Position numbers and translations under genes: made by a program. A stretch of DNA of 7,070 nt from an uncultured Romboutsia sp. (lineage in GTDB: Bacteria; Bacillota; Clostridia; Peptostreptococcales; Peptostreptococcaceae), in assembly GCA_937907205.1 (NCBI GenBank), contig CALESE010000105.1:1-7070 (forward strand). Direction: 5' to 3'. Position 1 is the stretch's first letter; each line of letters opens with the position of its first letter. Below the pieces are notes generated by a model. That model was not told the origin of the DNA and made no database searches. It was given only the letters and a program-made list of their open reading frames with translations. Below, piece after piece: positions 1 through 6,073 of the stretch.

Positions 1-60
1 TATTTTTTTATATATTTTTATGTGTTGCACTTAATATGATAATTTATCAAATAAAAATAA

Positions 61-88
61 AAAACTGTACTCTTAAGAGTACAGTTTT
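61..88 (-). terminator. Intrinsic terminator of the infC-rpmI-rplT operon
   Basis: A perfect 28-nt palindrome (arms AAAACTGTACTCTT and its complement) begins 9 nt beyond the rplT stop codon. Read on the minus strand it is followed by a T-rich tract (TTATTTTTATTT, 60 down to 49), the classic intrinsic terminator layout. On the plus strand no T-run follows, so it should act mainly on the leftward operon. Confidence 0.93.
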
Positions 89-97
89 ATGATTATA

Positions 98-454
98 TTA
101 AGCTAATTTTGACTTAGCAACTTCTACTAATTTAGCAAATCCTTGCTCATCATGTATAGCCATTTCAGCTAACATTTTTCTGTTAACTTCTATTCCAGCT
201 AATTTTAAACCGTTCATGAATCTTGAGTATGATAATCCATGAGCTCTAGTTCCAGCGTTTATTCTTTGTATCCAAAGTCTTCTGAAGTCTCTCTTCTTTA
301 ACTTTCTTCCTATATAAGCGTTCTTTAACGCCTTCATTACGAATGCATTAGCTGGTCTAAATAATTTACTTCTAGATCCTCTAAATCCTTTTGCAAGTTT
401 TAACACTTTTTTATGTTTCTTACGAGCGTTCATAGCTTTTTTAACTCTTGCCAT
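98..454 (-). CDS. rplT: 50S ribosomal protein L20
   Basis: L20 is an early-binding protein of the large ribosomal subunit, needed for 23S rRNA folding and 50S assembly. In several bacteria it also represses its own operon by binding leader or operon mRNA. The 118-residue product has the normal family length, a very basic N-terminal half (MARVKKAMNARKKHKK) and the L20 signature around residues 54-70 (KKRDFRRLWIQRINAGTR, with W61). ATG lies 8 nt after the AAAGGAGG site at about 463-470. It is the last gene of the operon, 53 nt after rpmI and directly followed by the terminator. The protein is the expected effector of the infC leader described upstream; that regulatory role here is inferred from B. 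subtilis. Confidence 0.98.
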   Translation of the reverse strand: MARVKKAMNARKKHKKVLKLAKGFRGSRSKLFRPANAFVMKALKNAYIGRKLKKRDFRRLWIQRINAGTRAHGLSYSRFMNGLKLAGIEVNRKMLAEMAIHDEQGFAKLVEVAKSKLA

Positions 455-507
455 CGTTATGACCTCCTTTGTTTTCCTCTTTAATGTTTTTTATATTAAT
501 CCGATTT

Positions 508-702
508 TTAGTATGGTAATAATTGTGCTATTCTTCTAGCATCTCCTTCACTAACTATTCCAGACTTTCTTAATTGCATCTTAGTCTTAGCAGCCTTCTT
601 AGTTAGTATATGTCTTCTGAAAGCTTTAGCTCTCTTTAATTTTCCACTTCCAGTTTTCTTGAATCTTTTAGCAGCACCTCTATGAGTTTTCATTTTAGGC
701 AT
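508..702 (-). CDS. rpmI: 50S ribosomal protein L35
   Basis: L35 is a small, highly basic structural protein of the large ribosomal subunit. The 64-residue product has the usual length and the family signature at its N-terminus (MPKMKTHRGAAKRFK), followed by a KLKRAKAFRRHILTKK segment and the C-terminal GDARRIAQLLPY. The ATG is preceded by GAGAGGAGG with an 8-nt spacer. It is the middle gene of the infC-rpmI-rplT operon, 27 nt downstream of infC and 53 nt upstream of rplT, with no promoter or terminator visible in either gap. Translation and transcription are therefore expected to be coupled to infC. Confidence 0.98.
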   Translation of the reverse strand: MPKMKTHRGAAKRFKKTGSGKLKRAKAFRRHILTKKAAKTKMQLRKSGIVSEGDARRIAQLLPY

Positions 703-729
703 GTTAAGTTCCTCCTCTCAGTTAATCAT

Positions 730-1239
730 CTATTTTTTTGGATCTATTATTACAACCATATTGTTCCCTTCAAATTTTGGGGCACTTGCTGGTTCTCCAA
801 ACTCTTTTACTATATCTATAAATTTAAGCATTACTTGTTTTCCGATATCTTTATGTCCTAATTCTCTACCTCTGAATCTAAGCTCTACTTTGACTTTATC
901 TCCTTTTTTAAGGAATTTCTTAGCATTATTAGCTTTAGTATTTAGGTCATTTTCTTCTATACCTGGTCTAAGTCTTACTTCTTTAACAGTTATAGTTTTT
1001 TGATTTTTTCTAGCTTCTTTTTCTTTTCTAGATTGTTCATATTTATATTTACCGTAATCCATGATTTTACAAACTGGTGGATTAGCATTCGGTGATATTT
1101 GTACTAAATCTAAATTTTTGCTGTTAGCCAATATTTGAGCTTCTTTAGTTGGCATTACTCCAAGTTGTTCGCCATTATCTGAGATAACTCTTATTTCTTT
1201 ATCTCTTATTTGTTCATTGATTGATAATTCCTTGCTAAT
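730..1239 (-). CDS. infC: Translation initiation factor IF-3 (ATT start)
   Basis: IF3 binds the 30S subunit, prevents premature 50S joining and checks start codon and initiator tRNA pairing. From the ATT codon at 1239-1237 the product is 169 residues, starting I/M-SKELSINEQIRDKE, which matches where IF3 proteins normally begin. The IF3 signature KIMDYGKYKY is at about residues 58-67, followed by the lysine-rich interdomain linker (about 68-84) and the C-terminal domain with VKVELRFRGRELGH. The frame stays open upstream to an ATG at 1302, but those 21 extra codons run through the leader terminator and the Shine-Dalgarno site, and that ATG has no ribosome binding site. ATT sits 8 nt after GGAGGT. 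Rare ATT starts are typical of infC because IF3 discriminates against them, giving translational autoregulation. It is the first gene of infC-rpmI-rplT. Confidence 0.95.
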   Translation of the reverse strand: MSKELSINEQIRDKEIRVISDNGEQLGVMPTKEAQILANSKNLDLVQISPNANPPVCKIMDYGKYKYEQSRKEKEARKNQKTITVKEVRLRPGIEENDLNTKANNAKKFLKKGDKVKVELRFRGRELGHKDIGKQVMLKFIDIVKEFGEPASAPKFEGNNMVVIIDPKK

Positions 1240-1247
1240 TGTAGGAC

Positions 1248-1253
1248 ACCTCC
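1248..1253 (-). promoter_or_regulatory. Ribosome binding site that fixes the infC ATT start
   Basis: GGAGGT read on the minus strand, 8 nt before ATT at 1239-1237. There is no comparable site before the in-frame ATG at 1302, so this site decides the start in favour of ATT. Confidence 0.88.
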
Positions 1254-1271
1254 AAATTGATTCTGTATAAT

Positions 1272-1298
1272 AAAAAAACGAATGATATAAATCATCCG
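1272..1298 (-). terminator. Leader (attenuator) terminator upstream of infC
   Basis: On the minus strand, CGGATGAT and ATCATTCG form an 8-bp stem (one G-U pair) around a TTAT loop and are followed at once by seven Ts. It lies inside the transcribed leader, 19 nt before the infC Shine-Dalgarno, so it can only make sense as an attenuator that is read through under permissive conditions. Its 5' arm (1295-1299) can alternatively pair with a distant leader segment (1402-1406), which would prevent the terminator from forming. Confidence 0.8.
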
Positions 1299-1435
1299 CC
1301 ATATAAGTTAATACATCTAAATAAATTTTTATATAATACTAATAAATATATAAAAATTTTAACTTATATTTACCCAACAACTTACGTCACTAAGGTGAGA
1401 AGCGGACTTCTACTTTCTTTTTAACTACTTTATTA

Positions 1436-1464
1436 AATATATCACCTTTTATATTTTTTTGCAA
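1436..1464 (-). promoter_or_regulatory. Predicted sigma-A promoter of the infC operon
   Basis: Minus strand: -35 TTGCAA (1464-1459, four of six consensus bases), exactly 17 bp spacer, -10 TATATT (1441-1436, five of six). The start point would be near 1429, just ahead of the structured leader. There is no other good promoter between here and infC. Confidence 0.65.
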
Positions 1465-1689
1465 GTATATTTTATTATTTTTTTATTTTTATTACAATTT
1501 TTTATCCATCTATTATATCTATATTTATTATTTGTATATTTTCCTATACAGTAATGATTTGTATATTTTTTGGTTATACTTAAAGATGTTACATAGACAA
1601 GATTTATTTATAAATATTATTTAATAAATATTAGTAATATTGGTAAACATATTATAAATTAACAATTTTATTTAACGAGGTGTAAGACT
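1465..1689. other. AT-rich divergent intergenic region with a repeated 13-bp element
   Basis: This is the space between the leftward infC promoter and the rightward FtsH-like gene. It is almost pure A and T. It holds two copies of ATTTGTATATTTT (1530-1542 and 1557-1569), 27 bp apart start to start, and further down two copies of ATAAATATTA. I looked for a sigma-A promoter facing the FtsH-like gene. TATACT (1575-1580) is a fair -10, but no acceptable -35 lies 16-18 bp upstream. No convincing coding sequence or RNA gene is visible. The ribosome binding site for the next gene is GAGGTG at 1677-1682. Confidence 0.5.
1530..1569 (+). repeat. Two direct 13-bp repeats upstream of the FtsH-like gene
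   Basis: ATTTGTATATTTT occurs at 1530-1542 and again, identical, at 1557-1569. The 27-bp period and upstream location would suit a pair of regulator binding sites, but the AT-rich background makes chance similarity a real alternative. Confidence 0.45.
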
Positions 1690-3099
1690 ATGAAAATGTT
1701 AGACAATTTCTTTAAAAAAGTTAATAAACCAGTACCCGTATTTGCTCAAAATAAAATAACAAAAATGGAAAAAGAAAATCCGCAAGATGATTCTGCATCT
1801 ACTAAACCTAAAACTAGATTTTGCGATGTAGCTGGGTTAGATGAAGTAAAAGAAGAATTGTTTGAAATAGTAGACTTTATGAAATGCCCTGATAAATATA
1901 AAAAAATGGGAGCTAAAATACCAAAAGGTGTGCTATTTTATGGCCCTCCAGGTACAGGTAAAACTTTACTTGCTTCAGCTGTAGCAGGTGAAACTAATGC
2001 ATCATTCTTTAATGTTACTGGATCTGAATTTGTTGAAAAATATGTTGGTGTCGGTGCCAAGCGTGTTAGGACTTTATTTGAAAAAGCTAGAAAAGAATCT
2101 CCAAGTATTATATTTATAGATGAAGTTGATGCAATCGGTGCTAAGAGGCATCTTGAAAGCAACAACGAAAAGGACCAAACATTAAATCAATTACTAGTTG
2201 AAATGGATGGTTTTGTTAAAGATTCAAATGTTATAGTAATTGGTGCTACAAATAGATTAGATTTACTTGATGAAGCACTTTTAAGACCTGGAAGATTTGA
2301 TAGACATGTACACATAGGTTCTCCTAACTATCATACAAGAAGAGAGATACTAAAAGTTCATACTAATAATAAACCTTTAGATACTTCAGTTGATTTAGAT
2401 CTTTTAGCTAAAAAAACTCATGGTTTCAATGGTGCTCATTTATCCAATATAGCAAATGAAGCTGCTATATTTGCAGTTAGAGAAAGTAGTCCTGTGATAA
2501 ACTCAATTCACTTTGATAAAGCAATAGAAAGGGTTATTGCTGGTCTTGAGTCTAAAAATTCTAAGTTAATAGAAAAAGAAAAACAAATTGTATCATACCA
2601 TGAAGCAGGACATGCATTAGTTAGTGATTTAATAGGTATATGCCCTATTCAAAAGATATCAATAATACCAAGAGGTCAAGCTTTAGGCTATGTACTACAG
2701 TTACCAGATGAAGATAGATACATCTATACTCAAGATGAGTTATTAGGCAAAATGAAAATATTACTTGCAGGTAAAGCTTCTGAGGAATTAATCTTTAATC
2801 ATAAATCAACTGGTGCAAAAGATGATTTAAAAAAGGTTACTGATATAGCTAATCAAATGGTTTGTGAATATGGTATGAGTAAATTAGGCTTTATGACTAT
2901 TGAAGGAAATGATAAATCATTTATGGCTGAACAAGTACAAAAAGAAGCTAATGCGTTAGTTGAAGATTGTTACAAAGAAACATTAAAATTATTAAGTGAT
3001 AATATAAATGATTTACATATAGTTTCTAAGTATTTATTTGATAATGAAACTATGACTCACGAAGAATTAAAATATTTAATAAGAAAAGAAATGTGTTAA
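1690..3099 (+). CDS. FtsH-like AAA+ zinc metalloprotease without membrane anchor
   Basis: This is an ATP-dependent protease of the FtsH/M41 family, which unfolds proteins with a hexameric AAA+ ring and cleaves them at a zinc site. In order: a polar 40-residue N-terminal segment; the AAA+ domain from about 42 with Walker A GPPGTGKT (85-92), pore motif KYVG (117-120, Tyr where most FtsH have Phe), Walker B IIFIDE (140-145), and the second region of homology ATNRLDLLDEALLRPGRFDR (186-205) with probable arginine fingers R202 and R205; then the M41 domain with HEAGH (304-308) and probable third zinc ligand D379 in STGAKDD. All catalytic residues are present. Canonical FtsH is about 600-650 residues with two N-terminal transmembrane helices and a periplasmic domain. 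Here those are absent, so the enzyme is probably cytosolic, and the C-terminal part is also short. The ATG follows GAGGTG by 7 nt, with no hydrophobic coding upstream. It is monocistronic and opposite to its neighbours. It is probably a paralogue of the housekeeping FtsH; substrate unknown. Confidence 0.93.
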   Translation: MKMLDNFFKKVNKPVPVFAQNKITKMEKENPQDDSASTKPKTRFCDVAGLDEVKEELFEIVDFMKCPDKYKKMGAKIPKGVLFYGPPGTGKTLLASAVAGETNASFFNVTGSEFVEKYVGVGAKRVRTLFEKARKESPSIIFIDEVDAIGAKRHLESNNEKDQTLNQLLVEMDGFVKDSNVIVIGATNRLDLLDEALLRPGRFDRHVHIGSPNYHTRREILKVHTNNKPLDTSVDLDLLAKKTHGFNGAHLSNIANEAAIFAVRESSPVINSIHFDKAIERVIAGLESKNSKLIEKEKQIVSYHEAGHALVSDLIGICPIQKISIIPRGQALGYVLQLPDEDRYIYTQDELLGKMKILLAGKASEELIFNHKSTGAKDDLKKVTDIANQMVCEYGMSKLGFMTIEGNDKSFMAEQVQKEANALVEDCYKETLKLLSDNINDLHIVSKYLFDNETMTHEELKYLIRKEMC

Positions 3100-3132
3100 A
3101 AAAATCCCTTAGATAAAATCTAAGGGATTTTT
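3100..3132. terminator. Bidirectional terminator between the FtsH-like gene and thrS
   Basis: A 15-bp stem (AAAAATCCCTTAGAT, loop AAA, then its complement) begins at the base after the FtsH-like stop codon and ends one base before the thrS stop codon. It has A-runs on the left and T-runs on the right, so on each strand the stem is followed by a U tract. It therefore serves both convergent genes. Confidence 0.93.
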
Positions 3133-3133
3133 A

Positions 3134-5053
3134 CTAGTCTTGTATTACGTTGATTCTTTCTTCTACTTCTTTTGTTATAGTAGCTATAAACTCATTTAAA
3201 TCTAAGCTTCCCATTTCTCCATTATCTCTACTTCTAACAGATACTTTATTATCAGCTACTTCTTTTTCTCCCACTATTATCATATATGGTATTTTTTGAA
3301 GTTGAGCTTCTCTTATCTTAAAGCCTGTTTTTTCTACTCTATCATCCAGTTCAACTCTTATACCTTTTTCAAATAAAGCTTTTTTAACTTCGTTAGCATA
3401 GTCATTATATTTGTCTGATATAGGTAATATTCTAACTTGAGTTGGGGCTAACCATACTGGGAATTTACCAGCATAATGCTCTATTAGTATTCCTATAAAT
3501 CTTTCTATACTTCCAAATGCAACTCTGTGTATCATAACTGGTCTATGTTTTTCACCATCTTGACCTATATAAGTAATATCAAATCTTTGAGGTAATTGCA
3601 TATCTAATTGTATAGTTCCACATTGCCAAGTTCTACCTAAGCAATCTCTTAAATGGAAGTCTATCTTCGGACCGTAGAATGCTCCATCACCTTCATTTAA
3701 TATATAAGGAAGATTTAATTCTTCTAAAGCTTCTTTTAATCCATTTTCAGCTGTTTCCCAATCTTCATCACTTCCTATTGAATTTTCTGGTCTAGTAGAT
3801 AATTCTAAGTGATACTCAAATCCAAAAGTCTTATAAACTGTATCTATTAAATCTACAACGCCTTTTATTTGGTCTTTTATTTGCTCTGGTAACATGAATA
3901 TATGAGCATCATCTTGAGTGAAAGCTCTAACTCTCATAAGCCCATGTAGTGCACCTGATAATTCATGTCTGTGAACTCTACCAAGTTCCGCAACTTTCAT
4001 AGGGAATTCTTTGTATGAATGCGGCTTAGAATTATAGTATATTAATGACCCTGGACAGTTCATTGGCTTTATAGCGAACTGTTGCTCATCTATATCTACA
4101 GTGTACATATTTTCCTTGTAGTTGAACCAGTGTCCTGAAGTTTCCCATAGTTTTTGATTTAATATAATTGGAGTTTCGATTTCTTGATATCCATCTTCTC
4201 TGTGTATTTCTCTCCAGAATTTTAATAACTCATTTTTAAGTTCCATACCTTTTGGTAAGAATAATGGGAATCCTGGCCCTTCTTCTGGTATAAAGAATAA
4301 TTCTAATTCTTTACCTAATTTTCTATGGTCTCTCTTCTTAGCTTCTTCTAACATGTGTAGATATTCTTCTAAGTCTTTGTTTTTTTCAAAAGATATACCA
4401 TATATTCTTTGAAGCATTTTATTTTTCTCATCTCCACGCCAGTAAGCTCCAGCTACACTTAGTAACTTAACTGCCTTAACCTTTTTAGTTGAAGGTAAGT
4501 GTGGTCCTCTACATAAATCTGTAAAATCCCCTTGCTTATAGAAAGATATTATTTCCCCTTCTGGTAAATCTTCTATAAGTTCAACTTTATATATTTCTTC
4601 ATTTTCCTTAGCCCAAGCTAAGGCTTCTTCTCTTGATAATTCATATCTTTCAACAGCTATATCTTCCTTAGCTATTTTCTTCATTTCTTTTTCTAATTTT
4701 TCTAAATCTTCATTTGTTAATCTATGATCTAAATCTATATCATAGTAGAATCCATTTTCTACAGTAGGTCCTATGGCAAATTTAGCTTCTGGATATAATC
4801 TCTTTATAGCTTGTGCTAACATATGAGCTGATGTATGTCTAAATACATCTTTACCCTCTTCGTCATCAAATTTAAATAAGTTTAATTCACAATCATCTTT
4901 AACAATGTAGTTAAGACCTACAACTTTACCATTAACTGATGCTGCAACTATTGCCCTTGCTAGTCCTTCACTTATAGATTTTGCTATATCCATAACAGAA
5001 ATTTCATTTTCAAATTCTCTTACAGATCCATCTTTTAAAGTAACTTTTATCAT
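3134..5053 (-). CDS. thrS: Threonyl-tRNA synthetase
   Basis: ThrRS attaches threonine to tRNA-Thr in the cytoplasm and edits mischarged Ser-tRNA-Thr. At 639 residues the protein is full length. Domains: TGS (about 1-62); the editing (SAD) domain with HTSAH (H73, H77) and DLCRGPH (C181, H185); the class II catalytic core from about 240, with motif 2 around RVHRHELSGALHG (359-371); and the C-terminal anticodon-binding domain (about 535-639). The three zinc ligands that select threonine are visible as C333 (MNCPG), H384 (DDAH) and H509 (MIHR). The ATG is preceded by AAAGGAGG with a proper spacer. It lies behind a T-box leader and promoter of its own and ends in a shared bidirectional terminator, so it is a single-gene transcription unit controlled by tRNA-Thr charging. 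Nothing is missing or unusual. Confidence 0.99.
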   Translation of the reverse strand: MIKVTLKDGSVREFENEISVMDIAKSISEGLARAIVAASVNGKVVGLNYIVKDDCELNLFKFDDEEGKDVFRHTSAHMLAQAIKRLYPEAKFAIGPTVENGFYYDIDLDHRLTNEDLEKLEKEMKKIAKEDIAVERYELSREEALAWAKENEEIYKVELIEDLPEGEIISFYKQGDFTDLCRGPHLPSTKKVKAVKLLSVAGAYWRGDEKNKMLQRIYGISFEKNKDLEEYLHMLEEAKKRDHRKLGKELELFFIPEEGPGFPLFLPKGMELKNELLKFWREIHREDGYQEIETPIILNQKLWETSGHWFNYKENMYTVDIDEQQFAIKPMNCPGSLIYYNSKPHSYKEFPMKVAELGRVHRHELSGALHGLMRVRAFTQDDAHIFMLPEQIKDQIKGVVDLIDTVYKTFGFEYHLELSTRPENSIGSDEDWETAENGLKEALEELNLPYILNEGDGAFYGPKIDFHLRDCLGRTWQCGTIQLDMQLPQRFDITYIGQDGEKHRPVMIHRVAFGSIERFIGILIEHYAGKFPVWLAPTQVRILPISDKYNDYANEVKKALFEKGIRVELDDRVEKTGFKIREAQLQKIPYMIIVGEKEVADNKVSVRSRDNGEMGSLDLNEFIATITKEVEERINVIQD

Positions 5054-5085
5054 CTTTGTTTCCTCCTTTTAATTTCATATTTGTA

Positions 5086-5337
5086 TAAAAAAACTCGACC
5101 CAAATAAATATATTTGGGACGAGTATTAATTCGCGGTTCCACCCAAGTTGATTATAAAAATAATCCTCTTGATGACTATAAGGTAGTCAACCGAATACTT
5201 TCACATAATATGCTACTAAATTCTGCTCCAAGGTAGTTTTCAAATAGTCATATTAAATGAGCTTTCAGCCGGCGACTCATTATCTCTGAAAATTGTTTCT
5301 ATTTTACTTGTCCTTTTCATAGCAACTTTATTAATTT
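5086..5337 (-). promoter_or_regulatory. T-box riboswitch, threonine-specific, upstream of thrS
   Basis: T-box leaders bind the cognate uncharged tRNA and switch from termination to read-through. On the minus strand, the stem I start with AGGACAAGTA is at about 5314-5305, followed by the AGAGA bulge region and the ATGAG...CTCAT distal stem (about 5281-5255). The specifier region is AAAACTACCTTGGAGC, then come other stems, and the T-box GGGTGGAACCGCG is at 5144-5132. The best specifier is ACC (5234-5232, Thr), directly preceded by ACT, also Thr. The terminator is 5093-5124. TTGGG in the T-box (5146-5142) can pair with CCCAA (5118-5114) in the terminator arm, the expected antiterminator. Confidence 0.96.
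5087..5124 (-). terminator. T-box terminator of the thrS leader
   Basis: Minus strand: ACTCG-T-CCCAAATA, a TATT loop, TATTTGGG-T-CGAGT, then a run of Ts (5092-5087). There are 13 base pairs with a single T-T mismatch. The stem shares its 5' arm with the antiterminator, so uncharged tRNA-Thr should prevent it from forming. Confidence 0.95.
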
Positions 5338-5343
5338 ATGATA

Positions 5344-5372
5344 ATTATATCAAATACTTATTCTTATATCAA
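5344..5372 (-). promoter_or_regulatory. Predicted sigma-A promoter of thrS
   Basis: Minus strand: -35 TTGATA (5372-5367, five of six), 17-bp spacer, -10 TATAAT (5349-5344, perfect). The start point near 5337 falls just before stem I of the T-box leader. The promoter begins 9 bp after the DUF445 stop codon. Confidence 0.88.
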
Positions 5373-5380
5373 CCACAATA

Positions 5381-5983
5381 TTATATAAATAAAATTATAA
5401 TACCTTGTATTATACCTATCAAAAATCCTAAGACTAATCCTAATATTTCTATATGCTTTAGTTCATTCTTAGCTATTCTTAGAATTATATTTTCTAACTC
5501 GTATAAATCTAGTTGATTAATCTTATTTTCTACAATTTCTTTAATATTTATACGCGTAGTTGCTTTACTTACTATTTCTTCACTTAAATCATCTATGCTG
5601 TGTTTTATTTCTTCTTCTATAAAATCATATATATATTCTTGTATAATTCTTTTTATAGAACTTGGAGCTAAACTTAATTTTTCATTTATAATAAGTTTTA
5701 ATTTAACTCTAATATACTCAACTACACTTTGTTTATCAGCTTCTGTTACTATATTATTTAGTATTTCATCTAGTGATAAAAATTCTTCTTGTATTATAGT
5801 TCCAATATTTGTGGCTATCTCAGTTTTTCTTTTAGGTATCAATCCTATTATTTCTTTATTTATTATAGGTATCTTAATAGGAATTATCGGTCTAAATATT
5901 AACTTTATAGCTATAACATTAGTTATATATCCAATTAATCCTCCAATAGTAGCTAGTATTAATATTTTAATAACACTATTCAT
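5381..5983 (-). CDS. DUF445-family membrane protein, short form
   Basis: This 200-residue membrane protein has the conserved DUF445 blocks: GYITNVIAIKLIFRP (18-32) at the end of the first hydrophobic helix (about 4-30), GLIPKRKTEIATNIG (47-61), and a C-terminal hydrophobic helix LGLVLGFLIGIIQ (181-193) that runs to the end. The middle (about 65-175) is charged and predicted helical, probably on one side of the membrane between two anchors. The function of the family is unknown. B. subtilis YheB belongs to it and is nearly twice as long. The ATG follows AAGGAG with a 7-nt spacer. It has its own predicted promoter and lies between ytxC and thrS. No terminator is visible after it, so some read-through into the thrS leader is possible. 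Family call is firm, role is not. Confidence 0.88.
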   Translation of the reverse strand: MNSVIKILILATIGGLIGYITNVIAIKLIFRPIIPIKIPIINKEIIGLIPKRKTEIATNIGTIIQEEFLSLDEILNNIVTEADKQSVVEYIRVKLKLIINEKLSLAPSSIKRIIQEYIYDFIEEEIKHSIDDLSEEIVSKATTRINIKEIVENKINQLDLYELENIILRIAKNELKHIEILGLVLGFLIGIIQGIIILFI

Positions 5984-6022
5984 TTTATTTCTCCTTAAGC
6001 TAGATATTATATAGTTAATAAT

Positions 6023-6051
6023 ATTATAAATCTAATACATAATACCTACAA
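6023..6051 (-). promoter_or_regulatory. Predicted promoter of the DUF445 gene
   Basis: Minus strand: -35 TTGTAG (6051-6046), 17-bp spacer, -10 TATAAT (6028-6023, perfect). The start point would be near 6016, about 30 nt before the ATG. It lies in the 90-bp gap after ytxC, which contains no convincing terminator. An 8-bp inverted repeat (6028-6035 and 6054-6061, TTAGATTT arms) brackets the -35 and spacer and could be an operator. Confidence 0.6.
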
Positions 6052-6073
6052 CTTTAGATTTTTATAGAAGGAT

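Larger units (their letters stand above)
1240..1429 (-). promoter_or_regulatory. Structured infC operon leader, probable L20-responsive attenuator
   Basis: About 190 nt lie between the predicted transcription start and infC. The 5' part (1381-1415) is unusually GC-rich for this genome and holds AGAAG-TCCG-CTTCT and CTTA-GTGACG-TAAG hairpins. The middle is a long AU hairpin: 1360-1369 pairs with 1301-1310, and 1347-1359 pairs perfectly with 1323-1335, with an 11-nt loop. The 3' part is the intrinsic terminator. A GTCCGCT segment (1407-1401) can pair with GGCGGAT (1300-1294), five Watson-Crick plus two G-U pairs, which uses the 5' arm of the terminator. In B. subtilis, L20 controls infC-rpmI-rplT by transcription attenuation through such a leader. 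The position and architecture match, but the family assignment is inferred and was not checked with a covariance model. Confidence 0.75.

Noticed and set aside
37..49. TGATAATTTATCA, a 13-bp palindrome beyond the rplT terminator
   Set aside because: It is short, AT-rich and lies outside any visible promoter or gene, so it cannot be told from chance.
701..1003. Plus-strand open frame of 100 codons antisense to infC
   Set aside because: It lies entirely opposite the infC coding sequence, has no ribosome binding site or recognisable domain, and its Ser/Leu-rich composition is what the antisense of a Lys/Glu-rich AT-rich gene gives.
1611..1634. Repeated ATAAATATTA as a possible iteron or replication element
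   Set aside because: There are only two copies in nearly pure AT sequence, with no DnaA boxes or replication genes nearby.
1938..2165. Minus-strand open frame of 75 codons inside the FtsH-like gene
   Set aside because: It is antisense to the Walker A/B region of a clear AAA+ gene and has no supporting signals.
1690..3099. The FtsH-like gene as a pseudogene truncated at its 5' end
   Set aside because: It has a proper ribosome binding site and ATG, an uninterrupted frame, all active-site residues and its own terminator. Upstream sequence does not encode a decayed membrane domain.
5595..6014. Plus-strand open frame of 139 codons with many hydrophobic residues
   Set aside because: It is the antisense shadow of the DUF445 gene; hydrophobic residues arise from reading Lys/Asn/Ile-rich DNA backwards. 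The DUF445 frame has conserved motifs and a good ribosome binding site.
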